Shown: positions 9,826 to 20,026 of the stretch, piece by piece | Layout: the number at the start of each line of letters is the position of its first letter | Numbering within the stretch: position 1 is the first letter of the stretch | Source of the DNA: Aedes albopictus | Taxonomy: Eukaryota; Arthropoda; Insecta; Diptera; Culicidae | Direction of reading: 5' to 3' | DNA length: 64,000 nt | Assembly: GCF_035046485.1 (NCBI RefSeq) | Contig: NC_085136.1 | Coordinates: 157,716,754 to 157,780,753 of the forward strand | Position numbers and translations under genes: made by a program | The notes under the pieces: model-generated | What the model was told of the DNA's origin: nothing | Database searches by the model: none | The model's input: the letters and a program-made list of their open reading frames with translations, nothing else

Positions 9826-10734
9826 CGCTCCGGGACGCGATATGATCAAGTTCAATCTTCTTAAGAATCTCCCAGATATCGCGAAAAGACGATTACTAGA
9901 CCTGTTTAACTCATTCATGGGGAACAACATCGTTCCGCCAGAATAGAGACAGGTCAAAGTAATAGCTATTCAAAAGCCTGGTAAACCAGCGTCTGATCAT
10001 AATTCATACCGCCCAATTGCTATGTTATCATGTTTAAGGAAATTGTTAGAAAAAACGATACTATCGCGACTTGACCATTGGGTCGAATCGAATAACTTGC
10101 TTTCAAATACACAGTTCGGGTTTCGCAAAGGGCAAAGGAACAAACGATTGTCTAGCGTTGCTTTCAACAGATATTCAACTGTATTTACTAGTCAAGTACT
10201 AGTACTATTCAACTGGTCTATGCGTAAAAGGAGCAACTGGCTTCAGTTTTCTTGGATATTAAGGGCGCCTTTGATTCAGTTTCCATAGGAATATTGTCAG
10301 AAAAACTGCACAATAGTGGACTTCCAGGAATTTTAAATAATTTCTTGTATAATTTGTTGTCAGAAAAACATATGAGCTTCAATCTCGGGCAACTGACAAC
10401 TTCCAGAATTAGCTACATGGGCCTTCCCCAAGATTCATGTTTAAGTCCCTTGCTTTATAATTTTTACGTGAAACACATTGATAGTTGCTTGGAAGGACAA
10501 TGCATGCTAAGACAACTTGCAGATGATGCTGTGGCTTCTCTAAAAGGCTCACATGCAGAAATGTTGCAAGGACCATTGCAAAATTCTCTAAATAATCTGT
10601 CAATTTGGGCAACAGGTTTGGGGATCGAGTTTGCTCCGCAAAAAACTCAATTGGTTGTGTTTTCTAGAAAGCGGAACCCAGCCCAACTGAAACTCAATCT
10701 TTTGGGAATTGAAATCGACCAATCTTTGCCTTAG
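9826..10734 (+). pseudogene. ORF2 reverse transcriptase of the I/LOA-like element
   Basis: This resumes the ORF2 cut at 8524. Motifs in order: APGRDMIKF, IAIQKPGKP, NSYRPIAMLSC, TQFGFRKG, LDIKGAFDSVS (catalytic Asp), GLPQDSCLSPLLYNFYV and RQLADDAV (catalytic DD region). An in-frame stop (PPE then stop) occurs near 9945. A 25-nt insertion flanked by a 9-bp repeat breaks the frame at 10182-10206. The RT thumb and the first part of RNase H appear deleted around 10730. Confidence 0.8.
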
Positions 10735-10986
10735 CCTTAGTTCTATTGAGGCACTCCGGTCGATGAAACCTGTAAAGCATGCATCTTACTTTCTTACAAA
10801 AACAAGAGAGCAGATGTATGCACTGGTCGAAAGATCTTACAAGTTTATATTTGTATGGGTCCCCTCACATTGCTCAATTTATGGCAATGAGAAGGCGGAT
10901 TCTCTCGCAAAGGTGGGCGCTCAGGAAGGCGAGATCTATGATAGAAGAATTTCACATGATAATTTTTTCTATTTGGTTCGTCAAAG
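10735..10986 (+). pseudogene. RNase H segment of the I/LOA-like element, cut by the LTR element
   Basis: The C-terminal half of an RNase H fold is visible, with FVWVPSHCSIYGNEKADSLA, the usual end of this domain in I and LOA elements. RNase H would remove the RNA strand during cDNA synthesis. The frame stops being ORF2 at 10986, where the LTR begins. The continuation is at 21841. Confidence 0.75.
10983..10986. other. 4-bp target duplication of the LTR retrotransposon (left)
   Basis: AAAG directly precedes the LTR. The same four bases follow the right LTR at 21837-21840. Confidence 0.85.
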
Positions 10987-12797
10987 TGTAACAATCCTCC
11001 GGTATCGCTAAGCTAACGGCTTAAGCGCCACCTTCTTTAGAAGGACCGTTAACTCGGATTTATATCCCGGCAAGAGACCGCTATCTCAGAGCAGGCCAAA
11101 CAGTTACTAACGGACCGAATTGAAACAAATTGACCCAACCTATAAAGCCAACTTTCTTAAGAAACAACAAAAAAAAATCTGAAAGGAAATTCAAAACTAA
11201 GAAGGCAATTATACTTTCGAGCAGTTGATTGGTGTCTCAGCTAACCAGACCAACCAATTTGATAATAAGATCAATCTCTCAGACGTCACGGACTAGTGGA
11301 GTGAGAACTAAAATCGAACTAATCAACTTTATGGCATGCAATATCGAATTCACAAAAATAGCTCGACAGGTTTGTTGTAAGCTTCACAATTGAAAATATT
11401 AAAAGCTTTATTCAATTAATGATTTCAGTTCAAGAAAACCCTACTTTAACTCTGTGACGTCACGACTAGCTTCGTTTGAGTGGTTTGTGCAGAATAATTA
11501 CAGTGTTCTTCTTTCTTTTTAGGAACAGCAAACTAGCTTATTCTGACCTTTTGTCGAAGCGTTGAGGCTCCCACGCTGTCCTACGATGGCTACTTACAGC
11601 GGGTCCACCTTGGCGAGCAACTAGATTCGGGTAGCTGTACTCCGTAGCTGGGTCGTCCTCAAGGGGCAATTCCACCTTCGACCGTGGTTGACGGGACACT
11701 ACATAGACCTGTGGGTGACGATACTTACAGGGTAGATGCGTCCCTGTCAGAAGTGGAGTAAAGAGCACGTGTTTGAGGCTCGGAATCGTCCCACTGGTCG
11801 AAACGGGTTCAGAATCGAGCAGTCTTGCACGCCTGTTGCGAAGCTGACACCGACTTCCTACGGTGTAATCGTGTCTCCGCTCAACTCGCCAAAATACGCA
11901 CGGACGGTGGCCCGTCTACCCTCAGAGTCGAGAGTAATCTGCTCAACCCACGTGGACTGTTCTGGCTTGGATCTTGAATGGCACTGGCACTAGTCGGAAA
12001 GACCAGCAGGATGTCCAACTCGTCCTCGGAAATGTGGCCCAAATCCGGACAAGCCGCCCTCGTTGGATGGGCTAAGCCTATTCAACGTTGGAGAATCACT
12101 TAACTTTTTCACTCAAGGTTTCAAAAAAGCTTAGGCTTACCTGAACTAATCCACTTCTATTCACACGTGGTTGAGATACAACTTATTTTCAAAAATTTCA
12201 AAAAAACTCACAAAAAAACCTGTAAAATTAAATCCACTTTTTGAATACATTCAATGATTTAAATACTTTCCCGGAAATTACTTCGATTTCAGTTTGAATT
12301 TTAAACGGTCTCGACTGAATAATTCTACTCCGACAACTTAATCGACTTATCGATTCGAGCACTCCACTTGAAATGAAACGGCGCTCGCGATCCAAATTGG
12401 TTGATACCTAATAACTAAGACGCAATTTCCTCTGCAAGCTGTACAATTTTTTATAAGCCTTCTTTTGATTGGAAATCGGAAAAAGGTCGGAATTTTCCAC
12501 TGGAGTGGAAAATTGCGCAGTAAGAAAATTAACTACGGTTTGGTCAATTTGCCCTTTGATATGCAACCATTTATGCACTGTATAATTTGAAAATCTAATC
12601 TTGCCGAAATGATTAAATTCGAGCTGTTTCACTTCTAGGTGGCAGCACTAGTGTATATTGAAGAAAAGCTTCAAAGCTTCAATGTGGATTATGTTGCTAG
12701 ATACACGGAAGGAATTTTGTTTCTCATTTTGTTTTTTTTTTTTGTTTGCTTTAAAGATTCATTTCAATAAATTTGGCGACTATTTGTAGATCTTACA
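10987..12797 (-). repeat. LTR (3' LTR of the minus-strand element)
   Basis: On the plus strand it begins TGTAACAATCC and ends GATCTTACA. It is 1811 bp, against 1810 bp for its partner at 20027-21836. The length difference is one A in a run near 12205. Small ORFs inside it occur identically in both LTRs and have no recognisable product. Confidence 0.93.
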
Positions 12798-13069
12798 TTC
12801 GCCCATGCTAATAATAAAAATTTTGAAAATTTATTAAAAATTTTCAAAATTTTTAGTTTGAAACGCTAGTACAACTTATTAATTTAATGTAACTTTATTA
12901 ATTTATTTATTTATTTAATTTAGAACTTTATCTGAACAAAGGTTAACTATTCATTATCAATTCTCAAACACATAATACAAACTATTTATACAATACCATT
13001 ATGAACCCAACTCATTCATCTGATTCTCATTCATATTTCCTAGCAATCCCTTACTTATTTCACCGACCA

Positions 13070-13190
13070 AACCTCAGAAATATCTGAGAATGATACTATA
13101 CCGATTTAGCCTCAGAAAAATCTGAGCATTTTTTTTTAAGAAACATACCCGATTTAACCTCAGAAATATCTGAGCAGATGGTTTTCTAAC
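13070..13190. repeat. Three-copy repeat with CTCAGA-AATA-TCTGAG hairpins
   Basis: The motif CCTCAGAAATATCTGAG (with small variation) occurs at about 13072, 13112 and 13160. Each is preceded by ACCGA or CCGAT and each can form a 6-bp stem. It lies in the element's 3' non-coding region. Confidence 0.75.
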
Positions 13191-13816
13191 CGATTCCTTC
13201 AGAGCATCTGTCTGAATTAAAATTCACTAACTTCTAACTTAACTTCTAAACTAACTACGCGAAATCATAAATTCTCATTCATACCATTCATAATGACATA
13301 GTCAAGTCACACGGAAAACATAACCGACGGAAAACGATTGAACGAACCCGACTTTTCAGTACCGGGTATACACGAAAGCCTTTCAGTTTCGAAAGCTCTT
13401 ACCAAAAACGTCAAAACGAAACAAAAACAAACGCGACAAAAACTAAACGGTATGGCAGCTGCATCAAACGACGGAATTTGCGGATTTTCTTCGAAACGTG
13501 GATAATTATGGGCGGAAATTGCATGAAATCAACGGTAAACTGAAATTAAGAGGTAAAGTGATCTTTTGGAATGGAATATCTATTGAAACTATTGGTGTAA
13601 AGTGCAAAAATATGAGTTTGAAAAACCGGGTTATTGGACAACAAAAGATGGAATGTGATATGGGTCAGTAGGTCAAGGTCAACGCTAGCCAATCGACCAA
13701 CCGACAGGATTGCATCTGATGCACCTCCACACTTACACAACTAACATAAATGGATACAAATGTAATAGAAATTTTAAATATTTTAGGGTTTGTTTGACGG
13801 AGATATTAATAATTGC

Positions 13817-14085
13817 AATGTGAGGAAACTATGTGAAGACTTCTCGAACATTGGACAAAAAGATTACCTCTGAGAGTGTTTGTCGACAAAATACGTTAGT
13901 TTATGCACATCGAAGTGATGTACCGACATAGCTGTAAAGTGCATACGAACAAACTGTGTTAGTCAACAATGTGAGGAAACAGACTAGCTGACATCTCGAA
14001 CATTGGACGTAGTTGATGACCTCTGAGAGTATTTTGTTATGAGGATGGTTTATGCACATCTGTTAGATGGCCGTCATAGCTTGTG
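13817..14085. repeat. Two-copy ~153-bp direct repeat
   Basis: Two copies begin AATGTGAGGAAAC at 13817 and 13970 and share TCTCGAACATTGGAC, ACCTCTGAGAGT and TTTATGCACATC. It sits just downstream of pol on the minus strand. Confidence 0.75.
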
Positions 14086-14088
14086 GTT

Positions 14089-17000
14089 TTAGGCACGCTT
14101 TAGGAATGAGCCATGATAACTTCCAGCTATCTTCTGCCCATCAAGTCGTTCCAAAGCGTAAGTGTTCGTACCCAAAACTTCCGTTATTCGGACCTTCTCG
14201 TACTTGTTGGCGAATTTCCCCACGAAGTTACGGGACTTATCGGAAAGATGAACCATTCTTTTATACACCACTTCTCCCTTTTGGAATTGGTGACGATAAT
14301 TGGCACGAAGATTGTAGGGATGGCTGTATTTTTGGTAAGCTTTAAGCAAATTCTCTTGTACTTGTTGATGTAAGTGCTTCATGTCTTCAGCTGTTTGCTG
14401 GGGCTCTTTCGGCGGCTCGCTTTCTTTCAAGGTCTCATACTCACTACCACTACTGACCATGTTTCTACCAAAGTTTAGAAAGTATGGAGTATATCCGGTA
14501 CTCTCATGAACACTCGTTCGAATCGCCTTGGCGATTTGGTGGACATTTTGATCCCAATTTCGATGGTCTTTATCCTGGTTCAGTGAACAACGTATCGCTG
14601 TCACGATTACCCTATTTACCCGCTCAGCAGGGTTTGGGCTAGGGTGGTAAACCGATAACGGCCAATGAGTAACAGAGTATGTCGAAAGCATCTTTTGAAA
14701 CAATTCCGATCTGAATACAGTAGCGTTATCTGTGATACAGATTCGTGGCGCTCCAAACACATTGAAGATTGTGTTCTCAACGAAGGCACAGGTAGCAGCA
14801 GCGGTTGCAGATCTCATGCACTGAATTAGGACGAACTTTGAAAAGAAATCACTAACGACGAGTAACCATATATTTCCTCGCTTCGACCGTGGATACGGCC
14901 CCAAGAAGTCCATAGAGATTAATTCCCAGGGTCGGGAACACAGTTTGGGTTTCCCGCATGCTGGTCTGACATTCAGGTTAGGTATTTTGGACTCTCGACA
15001 AACTTCACATTGGCTACAAAAGCGTTTCACCTCAGCGGCCATCCGTGGCCAGTAATTCCTCTCGCGAACTTTCGCGAGCGTTTTGACAAATCCAAGATGG
15101 GCTTCTTCATGAATCGCCTGAATGATTCCACGTCTTTCAACTGCCGGAACCACATATTTCCATCGGAACGAGGGGTCTTCCGTAACCAGGGCGTTGGGGA
15201 TGTGCTTGTAAACCTTCCCATCACAAACTTGGAAATCTGGATATCTTCCTGGCTGGGCTTCTATCATCCGTTTTAGTTGAGTGATGTATGGATCTGAAAC
15301 GACGACCTCAATCTGGTTTACCGCACGGGATAACGCATCTGCGGGTATGTTCTCGGAGCCCTTCTTGTACTGCAGTAACATGTCGTACTTGGAGAGTTTG
15401 AGGGCCCACCGCGCAATCCTTGCTGACTTACTCTCGATCGACATGGTTCTCAGGAAAGTCAAGCTCATCGCATCCGTTTGGATTATGAACTGCGAACCTT
15501 CAATAAAGTGTTTAAAGTTTTCAATACTTAGAAGTACAGCAAGACACTCGCGTTCTGTTGCGCTGTAACGGCGTTGGGTGCTTGACAGTTTCTTTGAGTA
15601 ATAGGCTATCGGCCTTCGTACTCCGTTCTGCACCTGAACCAAGACTGCACCTACCGCTAGGTCCGAACTATCAGTCTCGAGAATGAACGGCAAGTTGAAA
15701 TCCGCGTTTGCCAAGATCGGAGCTGACACTAATGCGGTTTTTAACTTCTGTAGAGCGGCATCTGCTTCCATTGTCCATGCGAACTTCTTGGATCCCTTCT
15801 TGAGCAGATTCGTTATTGGCGTGGTAATTTCAGAATAATTCGACAGAAATTTCTGATAAAATCCCGCAAGTCCGAGAAGACGGCGTACATCCTTTACGGT
15901 CTGAGGGACCGGGTAATCGAGCACAGGTTGTATCTTACTTACATCCATCGATAAGCCTTCCTCCGATAGAACGTATCCCAAATACGTGATTTTCTTTTGG
16001 CAGAATTTGCTTTTCTGCAAATTAATGGTCAGACCTGCCCTACAAAGTCTTTCGGCAACCAGTTGGATTAGACGAATGTGTTCTTCTAGGCTGTTCGAGA
16101 CAATGATAATATCGTCAAGATAAACATATACGTAGGGCTCGAGATCATGCCCTAACACGCGAGACATCAATCGCGCCATCGTCGCCGGTGCATTAGTTAA
16201 TCCAAAGGGCATAACTACAAACCGGAACAAGCCCTTATTGGTGCGAAAAGCGGTTTTATCTTTAGCTGAGTCTTCCAAGGGTACCTGATAGTAGGACTCC
16301 GACAAATCAATGACGGAAAAGAATTTAGATTTTGGTAGTCGCTGAATGATTCCCATCATATTAGGAAATGGGAAGTCATCTTTCTTGGTGCACTCATTCA
16401 GTCTCCTTGAGTCGAGGCAGATCCTCCACTTCCCATTTGGCTTTTTAATGGGAAGGAGTGGGTTGAGAAAGTCGACTGGGCCATGGCATTCCTCGATGAC
16501 TCCAAGATCTCTCATCCGCTGGACTTCCGCATCAATAACCTTCTCAACACTCGGTGACCATCGATAATAGGAAACCTTTTTAGGTTTCGCGTCTACGAGA
16601 AGCTCTATTTGGTGTTCAATCATCGCCGTACGACCCAACTGTCCTTCTCTTGTCTCTGGTAACTTCTTAATCGCTTGGTATAGTGCTTTCCGATCACTGT
16701 TCGATAGCTCATGCTCTGTAACCAAATCTTCAACTGATTCTAACGATTTCTTTGGTAGTTCTATGGTCGGCATTTCCAAACTCTCATCAGTAATTTCTTC
16801 CGTCTTGCCTACTGGATTAGCGTCTGGACAAGGATTTAGTTGAAAGCAAATTCTTTCGGTTCGATCTCCAAAATAATCCTCCACATACGTCAACTCAGGG
16901 ACATTTTGGTTACCACTTTCGTTGTCCAGAGACCCGTTCATTGGTGAAACCAACTGGAACCCAAATTTAGTCAAAAAATCCACACCAAGAATCAGTATCT

Positions 17001-17370
17001 TTTTTACTTCTGGCACAATGATCGTTGGGATCACGTGAGTTGTTTGTTGGTACGAAAAAGGAACATTCACGTAGCCTAAACATCGATAGGCTGTTCCATC
17101 GGCGGTAGATATTTTAATAGATATTGGATGGATCTTCAAGCCTAGTTTGTTGATAAGTTCTACGGAGCTGATAATAGATAAACTGGCGCCCGTGTCCGCT
17201 AATCCTTCAATCTCTTCGGAAAGTATTCGTACTTTTACGTGAGGACACCTATGGAATTTTGTGTTTATTTGATGAATACTGTTGAATACGCTGTAATGGG
17301 GTTTGGGAATCTCTTGGTTTGAGGTTCGAGGACAAGGATTCCCCGAATTGCCCTCGTTCACTCGTTTTTT
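14089..17370 (-). CDS. pol: Pol polyprotein (protease, RT, RNase H, integrase)
   Basis: Intact polyprotein, about 1,120 codons if read from the open frame starting at 17451. That frame begins with a non-ATG codon, so expression is by -1 frameshift from gag. Domains: aspartic protease with DTGAS at residues 86-90; RT with YLDD around 444-447; RNase H around 590-710, ending ADALSR; integrase with an HHCC zinc module (HEEAH, CSQC) around 781-815 and catalytic D848, D908 and E943 (35-residue spacing); and a GPY/F-like C-terminal region. There are no stops or missing catalytic residues. It makes and integrates the element's cDNA. Confidence 0.93.
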   Translation of the reverse strand, partial: KKRVNEGNSGNPCPRTSNQEIPKPHYSVFNSIHQINTKFHRCPHVKVRILSEEIEGLADTGASLSIISSVELINKLGLKIHPISIKISTADGTAYRCLGYVNVPFSYQQTTHVIPTIIVPEVKKILILGVDFLTKFGFQLVSPMNGSLDNESGNQNVPELTYVEDYFGDRTERICFQLNPCPDANPVGKTEEITDESLEMPTIELPKKSLESVEDLVTEHELSNSDRKALYQAIKKLPETREGQLGRTAMIEHQIELLVDAKPKKVSYYRWSPSVEKVIDAEVQRMRDLGVIEECHGPVDFLNPLLPIKKPNGKWRICLDSRRLNECTKKDDFPFPNMMGIIQRLPKSKFFSVIDLSESYYQVPLEDSAKDKTAFRTNKGLFRFVVMPFGLTNAPATMARLMSRVLGHDLEPYVYVYLDDIIIVSNSLEEHIRLIQLVAERLCRAGLTINLQKSKFCQKKITYLGYVLSEEGLSMDVSKIQPVLDYPVPQTVKDVRRLLGLAGFYQKFLSNYSEITTPITNLLKKGSKKFAWTMEADAALQKLKTALVSAPILANADFNLPFILETDSSDLAVGAVLVQVQNGVRRPIAYYSKKLSSTQRRYSATERECLAVLLSIENFKHFIEGSQFIIQTDAMSLTFLRTMSIESKSARIARWALKLSKYDMLLQYKKGSENIPADALSRAVNQIEVVVSDPYITQLKRMIEAQPGRYPDFQVCDGKVYKHIPNALVTEDPSFRWKYVVPAVERRGIIQAIHEEAHLGFVKTLAKVRERNYWPRMAAEVKRFCSQCEVCRESKIPNLNVRPACGKPKLCSRPWELISMDFLGPYPRSKRGNIWLLVVSDFFSKFVLIQCMRSATAAATCAFVENTIFNVFGAPRICITDNATVFRSELFQKMLSTYSVTHWPLSVYHPSPNPAERVNRVIVTAIRCSLNQDKDHRNWDQNVHQIAKAIRTSVHESTGYTPYFLNFGRNMVSSGSEYETLKESEPPKEPQQTAEDMKHLHQQVQENLLKAYQKYSHPYNLRANYRHQFQKGEVVYKRMVHLSDKSRNFVGKFANKYEKVRITEVLGTNTYALERLDGQKIAGSYHGSFLKRA
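17327..17370 (-). promoter_or_regulatory. -1 ribosomal frameshift signal at the gag-pol junction
   Basis: On the minus strand the heptamer A AAA AAC is in gag phase at 17370-17364, two codons before the gag stop at 17360-17358. A 7-nt spacer follows. Then comes a 9-bp stem (CGAGGGCAA paired with TTGTCCTCG, one G-U) with a 12-nt loop, covering 17356-17327. The pol frame lies exactly -1 from gag. This is the classic slippery-site plus stem-loop arrangement. Confidence 0.88.
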
Positions 17371-19637
17371 GGCAATTCCTCCTTTTGCCCCAACTCGTGT
17401 TTGTTCGGACATTTGTAGGCTGTAGTGTCTGTCAAACCACAAATATGGCAAAAGATTGTTTTACGCTTATCGCAGTCCTTCCACATGTGCCCGATACGTT
17501 GACAATTCCAACAGATCGATTGTTTAGTCCTACCCGAAGTACTTTCAAAACGAGATTTTGTCTTGCTGATGTTGTTACCAATTCTTGCTTTCAACGCATA
17601 GATTTCATCCAAGTCTTCGTCGGTGTACTGTTCTCCGATACCGTCCTCTTCACATTCCACTTGATGGACAGTGGGACGAGGTTGAACTGAACCTGAATAC
17701 AAATTGGACTCGAGGGCGTCGAACTTGAAGCAGAGTTGAGCCAAGTGCTCAATCGAGTGAATAGGCTCGAGAGCGAGTCTGCGCTTGTAGGTTAGCTTCA
17801 TATTCTCCACGATGATTTCGAACTTTTCAGCCTCCGACATCTTCTTGATCATTCGCTGGGCTAGCATCTCCATGTCCGTTAGATAGGCACTGAATAACTC
17901 AGTTGGTCGCTGGTTGCGAGCGCGCATTTCCTCCTTTATAATCCGGTCGCGGTTCGGGTTGTCATATCTCATTTTCAAGTAGGCCTCCAATACTTCCCAG
18001 GAGGTAAATTTTTCCTCGTAGGTAGTAAACCAGACGTAAGCGCTGTCCTTGAAGAGCAAATGGGCATGCATCCTTAATTCATCCTTAGAAATGTCGTACG
18101 ATCTACTAAGTATGTTTATCTGCCGTAGGAAATCGGTTACCGGAACAGCATTAGAATCACCGGTGAACTTTGGCCACTTCTCAATGATACTACACTGTTG
18201 ATGAGGCAATCGTCGGGAGAATCCGCTGGATGGCAAGGGGAACGAACTTCGTTGCATGCCGGGCGAATACCCAACATTCGCAGTTTGCTCGTTCCGCGGC
18301 GTGGAACACCTGGACTTGTGCATTGGAGGCTCACCGTAGGCTGCGTTTCGTTCAATCCCTGGAAACGATTCAGGGCCAATTGTCTGACGTGTCCCCGAAG
18401 GGTATCCGGACAACTGCAACGGTGGCGAAGGATCAGGCAGCGTTCGTTGAGCCGGGGTACCGCTCCGATTTACCTCTGAACGATTTGGATACCGTGAGTG
18501 GCTCATGTTGATTCCCGGACGAATGCTGGTATTAGCCATCTGCTCGGTCAAATTATCCACGGGCTGGTTTCGACCCTGGTAAGGAAGCACGCCTTGACCA
18601 ATTAGCTGATCAATGTACCTCTTGATGTACTTATCGATTTCCGAGACATGAATGTATTCGTTATTAGGCCCACCAACACGAGCGGTGTCTGGATTCCGGG
18701 CTGACTCACTGGGTTGATGTCCAGAAACCCGTGGATCTTCCGACACCCCCTCGAATGGCGGCGAGGACATCCGAATCTCTGGCTGATTTCGGTTCCTTGG
18801 ATGACCCGAAGCTTCTGCACTCATCTCCTGCGTACCTGTAGACACACCAGATCTCGGAACCTCTCCCGGACGTAACGATGGAACGCGAAGACTCCACGGA
18901 CTCGATTGTAAATCATTGAAGAACTCGACTTGGCGTGGGACGGTGCCTGTAGACTGTTCTGCATGACGGAAATTCAGCAAGTCTTCTACTAACGCAGGTA
19001 TCACTTTCGACATCTCTCGTCCAGATTGTTCTGTCGTTCTTCCCTCAGCTCCTTCAGTTTCATCCCAACTCATTAACCACGGAGAGCCTGGGTTCCGCGG
19101 CACGTGCGTCGTCGTTGTTTGATTTAACGCCATACTGGACCTCATCGACGGTTGATCCATTGTCTGGTTCATCTGGACCACGGTAGTATCTCCACCAGAC
19201 GGATTCCCTCGGGTGGTGGATTCCGCGATCGGCTCATATCCGCCAGATTCGTCCAAACCCGTTGCAAAATATTTGGCCGAAATTTTAGAAATCATTTCCA
19301 ACAAGCAACGCAAATCCTCCTGTTGCTGGGCGGTACGCGGAGTGTACCTACGTATACGAAGGTAGTAATGGACCAGGCGGGAGAAACATGTTGGATGCGG
19401 TTCTTCGTTCAGCAAATCCGCAATCTCCTTCAGCTTCTTCGGCACTTCACGCAGATCATCGTTCATCATTGCTTCCGTCACTCTAACATACCTTTCCGAA
19501 TCCGGGTCACGAAATACCACGCGTAGATCCCGTCGACGATTTTCGACTGAACCAAGTATAGTACAATTTCGCACAGCGAGTTCGTAATTCACCTCACTCT
19601 CATCTAAATGATTTGGATTTAGTTTAAAAGTCTCCAT
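17358..19637 (-). CDS. gag: Gag polyprotein with capsid region and zinc knuckles
   Basis: I choose the ATG at 19637 (about 759 codons). The frame is open a further 29 codons upstream but begins there with GTG. The N-terminal third has a helical region with YLRIRRYTPR, the middle is Pro/Ser/Arg-rich, and a retrotransposon-type capsid domain follows (WPKFTGDSNAVPVTDFLRQI to HLAQLCFKFDALE). The C-terminus carries one canonical knuckle, CWNCQRIGHMWKDC, and a second Cys cluster, CHICGLTDTTAYKC, that lacks the His. Gag would build the virus-like particle. It overlaps pol in the -1 frame. The long size for a Ty3/gypsy Gag is due to the central low-complexity region. Confidence 0.9.
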   Translation of the reverse strand: METFKLNPNHLDESEVNYELAVRNCTILGSVENRRRDLRVVFRDPDSERYVRVTEAMMNDDLREVPKKLKEIADLLNEEPHPTCFSRLVHYYLRIRRYTPRTAQQQEDLRCLLEMISKISAKYFATGLDESGGYEPIAESTTRGNPSGGDTTVVQMNQTMDQPSMRSSMALNQTTTTHVPRNPGSPWLMSWDETEGAEGRTTEQSGREMSKVIPALVEDLLNFRHAEQSTGTVPRQVEFFNDLQSSPWSLRVPSLRPGEVPRSGVSTGTQEMSAEASGHPRNRNQPEIRMSSPPFEGVSEDPRVSGHQPSESARNPDTARVGGPNNEYIHVSEIDKYIKRYIDQLIGQGVLPYQGRNQPVDNLTEQMANTSIRPGINMSHSRYPNRSEVNRSGTPAQRTLPDPSPPLQLSGYPSGTRQTIGPESFPGIERNAAYGEPPMHKSRCSTPRNEQTANVGYSPGMQRSSFPLPSSGFSRRLPHQQCSIIEKWPKFTGDSNAVPVTDFLRQINILSRSYDISKDELRMHAHLLFKDSAYVWFTTYEEKFTSWEVLEAYLKMRYDNPNRDRIIKEEMRARNQRPTELFSAYLTDMEMLAQRMIKKMSEAEKFEIIVENMKLTYKRRLALEPIHSIEHLAQLCFKFDALESNLYSGSVQPRPTVHQVECEEDGIGEQYTDEDLDEIYALKARIGNNISKTKSRFESTSGRTKQSICWNCQRIGHMWKDCDKRKTIFCHICGLTDTTAYKCPNKHELGQKEELPKNE

Positions 19638-20006
19638 GTCAAACAAACCAAATTGTATCGAATTCACTTTTGAAAAAAAAAAACACTTATTCACTATAAA
19701 GTTTAAACTAACCAAAAAAATCACTTATTCACTATTTCAAAATCGCAATTCACTTACCGAACGAACTGAATCACGAAAAACTGAAGTTACGAACTAATTT
19801 TACCGAAATTACGCGACTAAATTATAATACAAGAAAAGAAAAATAACCGATTGACTATGTTTACAAAGAACCAGATACGAATCTAATTGAGTTCAGAATA
19901 GGCAACTTGAAATCCAATTAATAACCAACTATTTACATCAAAATTATTTACAATAAAAATATCAAATTCCAACTAATTCAAACTTTCAGAACTAACTGTT
20001 TTTCGG
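19638..20006 (-). other. 5' untranslated leader of the LTR retrotransposon
   Basis: AT-rich sequence between the primer site and the gag ATG. It probably contains packaging signals, but nothing specific is visible. Confidence 0.7.
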
Positions 20007-20024
20007 GCCCCACGTTGGGCGCCA
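20007..20024 (-). promoter_or_regulatory. Primer binding site for tRNA-Lys
   Basis: The plus strand reads GCCCCACGTTGGGCGCCA, which equals the 3' end of insect tRNA-Lys(CTT) including CCA, so the minus-strand RNA pairs with it over 18 nt. It lies 2 nt inside the 5' LTR (which starts at 20027). The tRNA match is from memory of Drosophila tRNA-Lys. Confidence 0.85.
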
Positions 20025-20026
20025 AA

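Larger units (their letters stand above)
12798..14088 (-). other. 1.3-kb non-coding region between pol and the 3' LTR
   Basis: No env-like ORF is present. It contains a three-fold repeat with CTCAGA...TCTGAG hairpins (13070-13190) and a two-copy ~153-bp direct repeat (13817-14085). A moderately purine-rich stretch, GGGCGAA on the minus strand next to the LTR, could be the polypurine tract but is weak. Confidence 0.7.

Noticed and set aside
11538..11993. Paired ORFs of 76 and 85 codons in the left LTR (repeated at 20578-21033)
   Set aside because: They occur in both LTRs on overlapping strands with no recognisable product. LTR sequence explains them.
17370..17451. An independent pol start at 17451
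   Set aside because: The first codon there is TTG and the region overlaps gag in the -1 frame next to a canonical slippery site, so frameshifting is the better explanation.
17319..17690. 123-codon plus-strand ORF
   Set aside because: Antisense shadow over the gag-pol junction of the LTR element.
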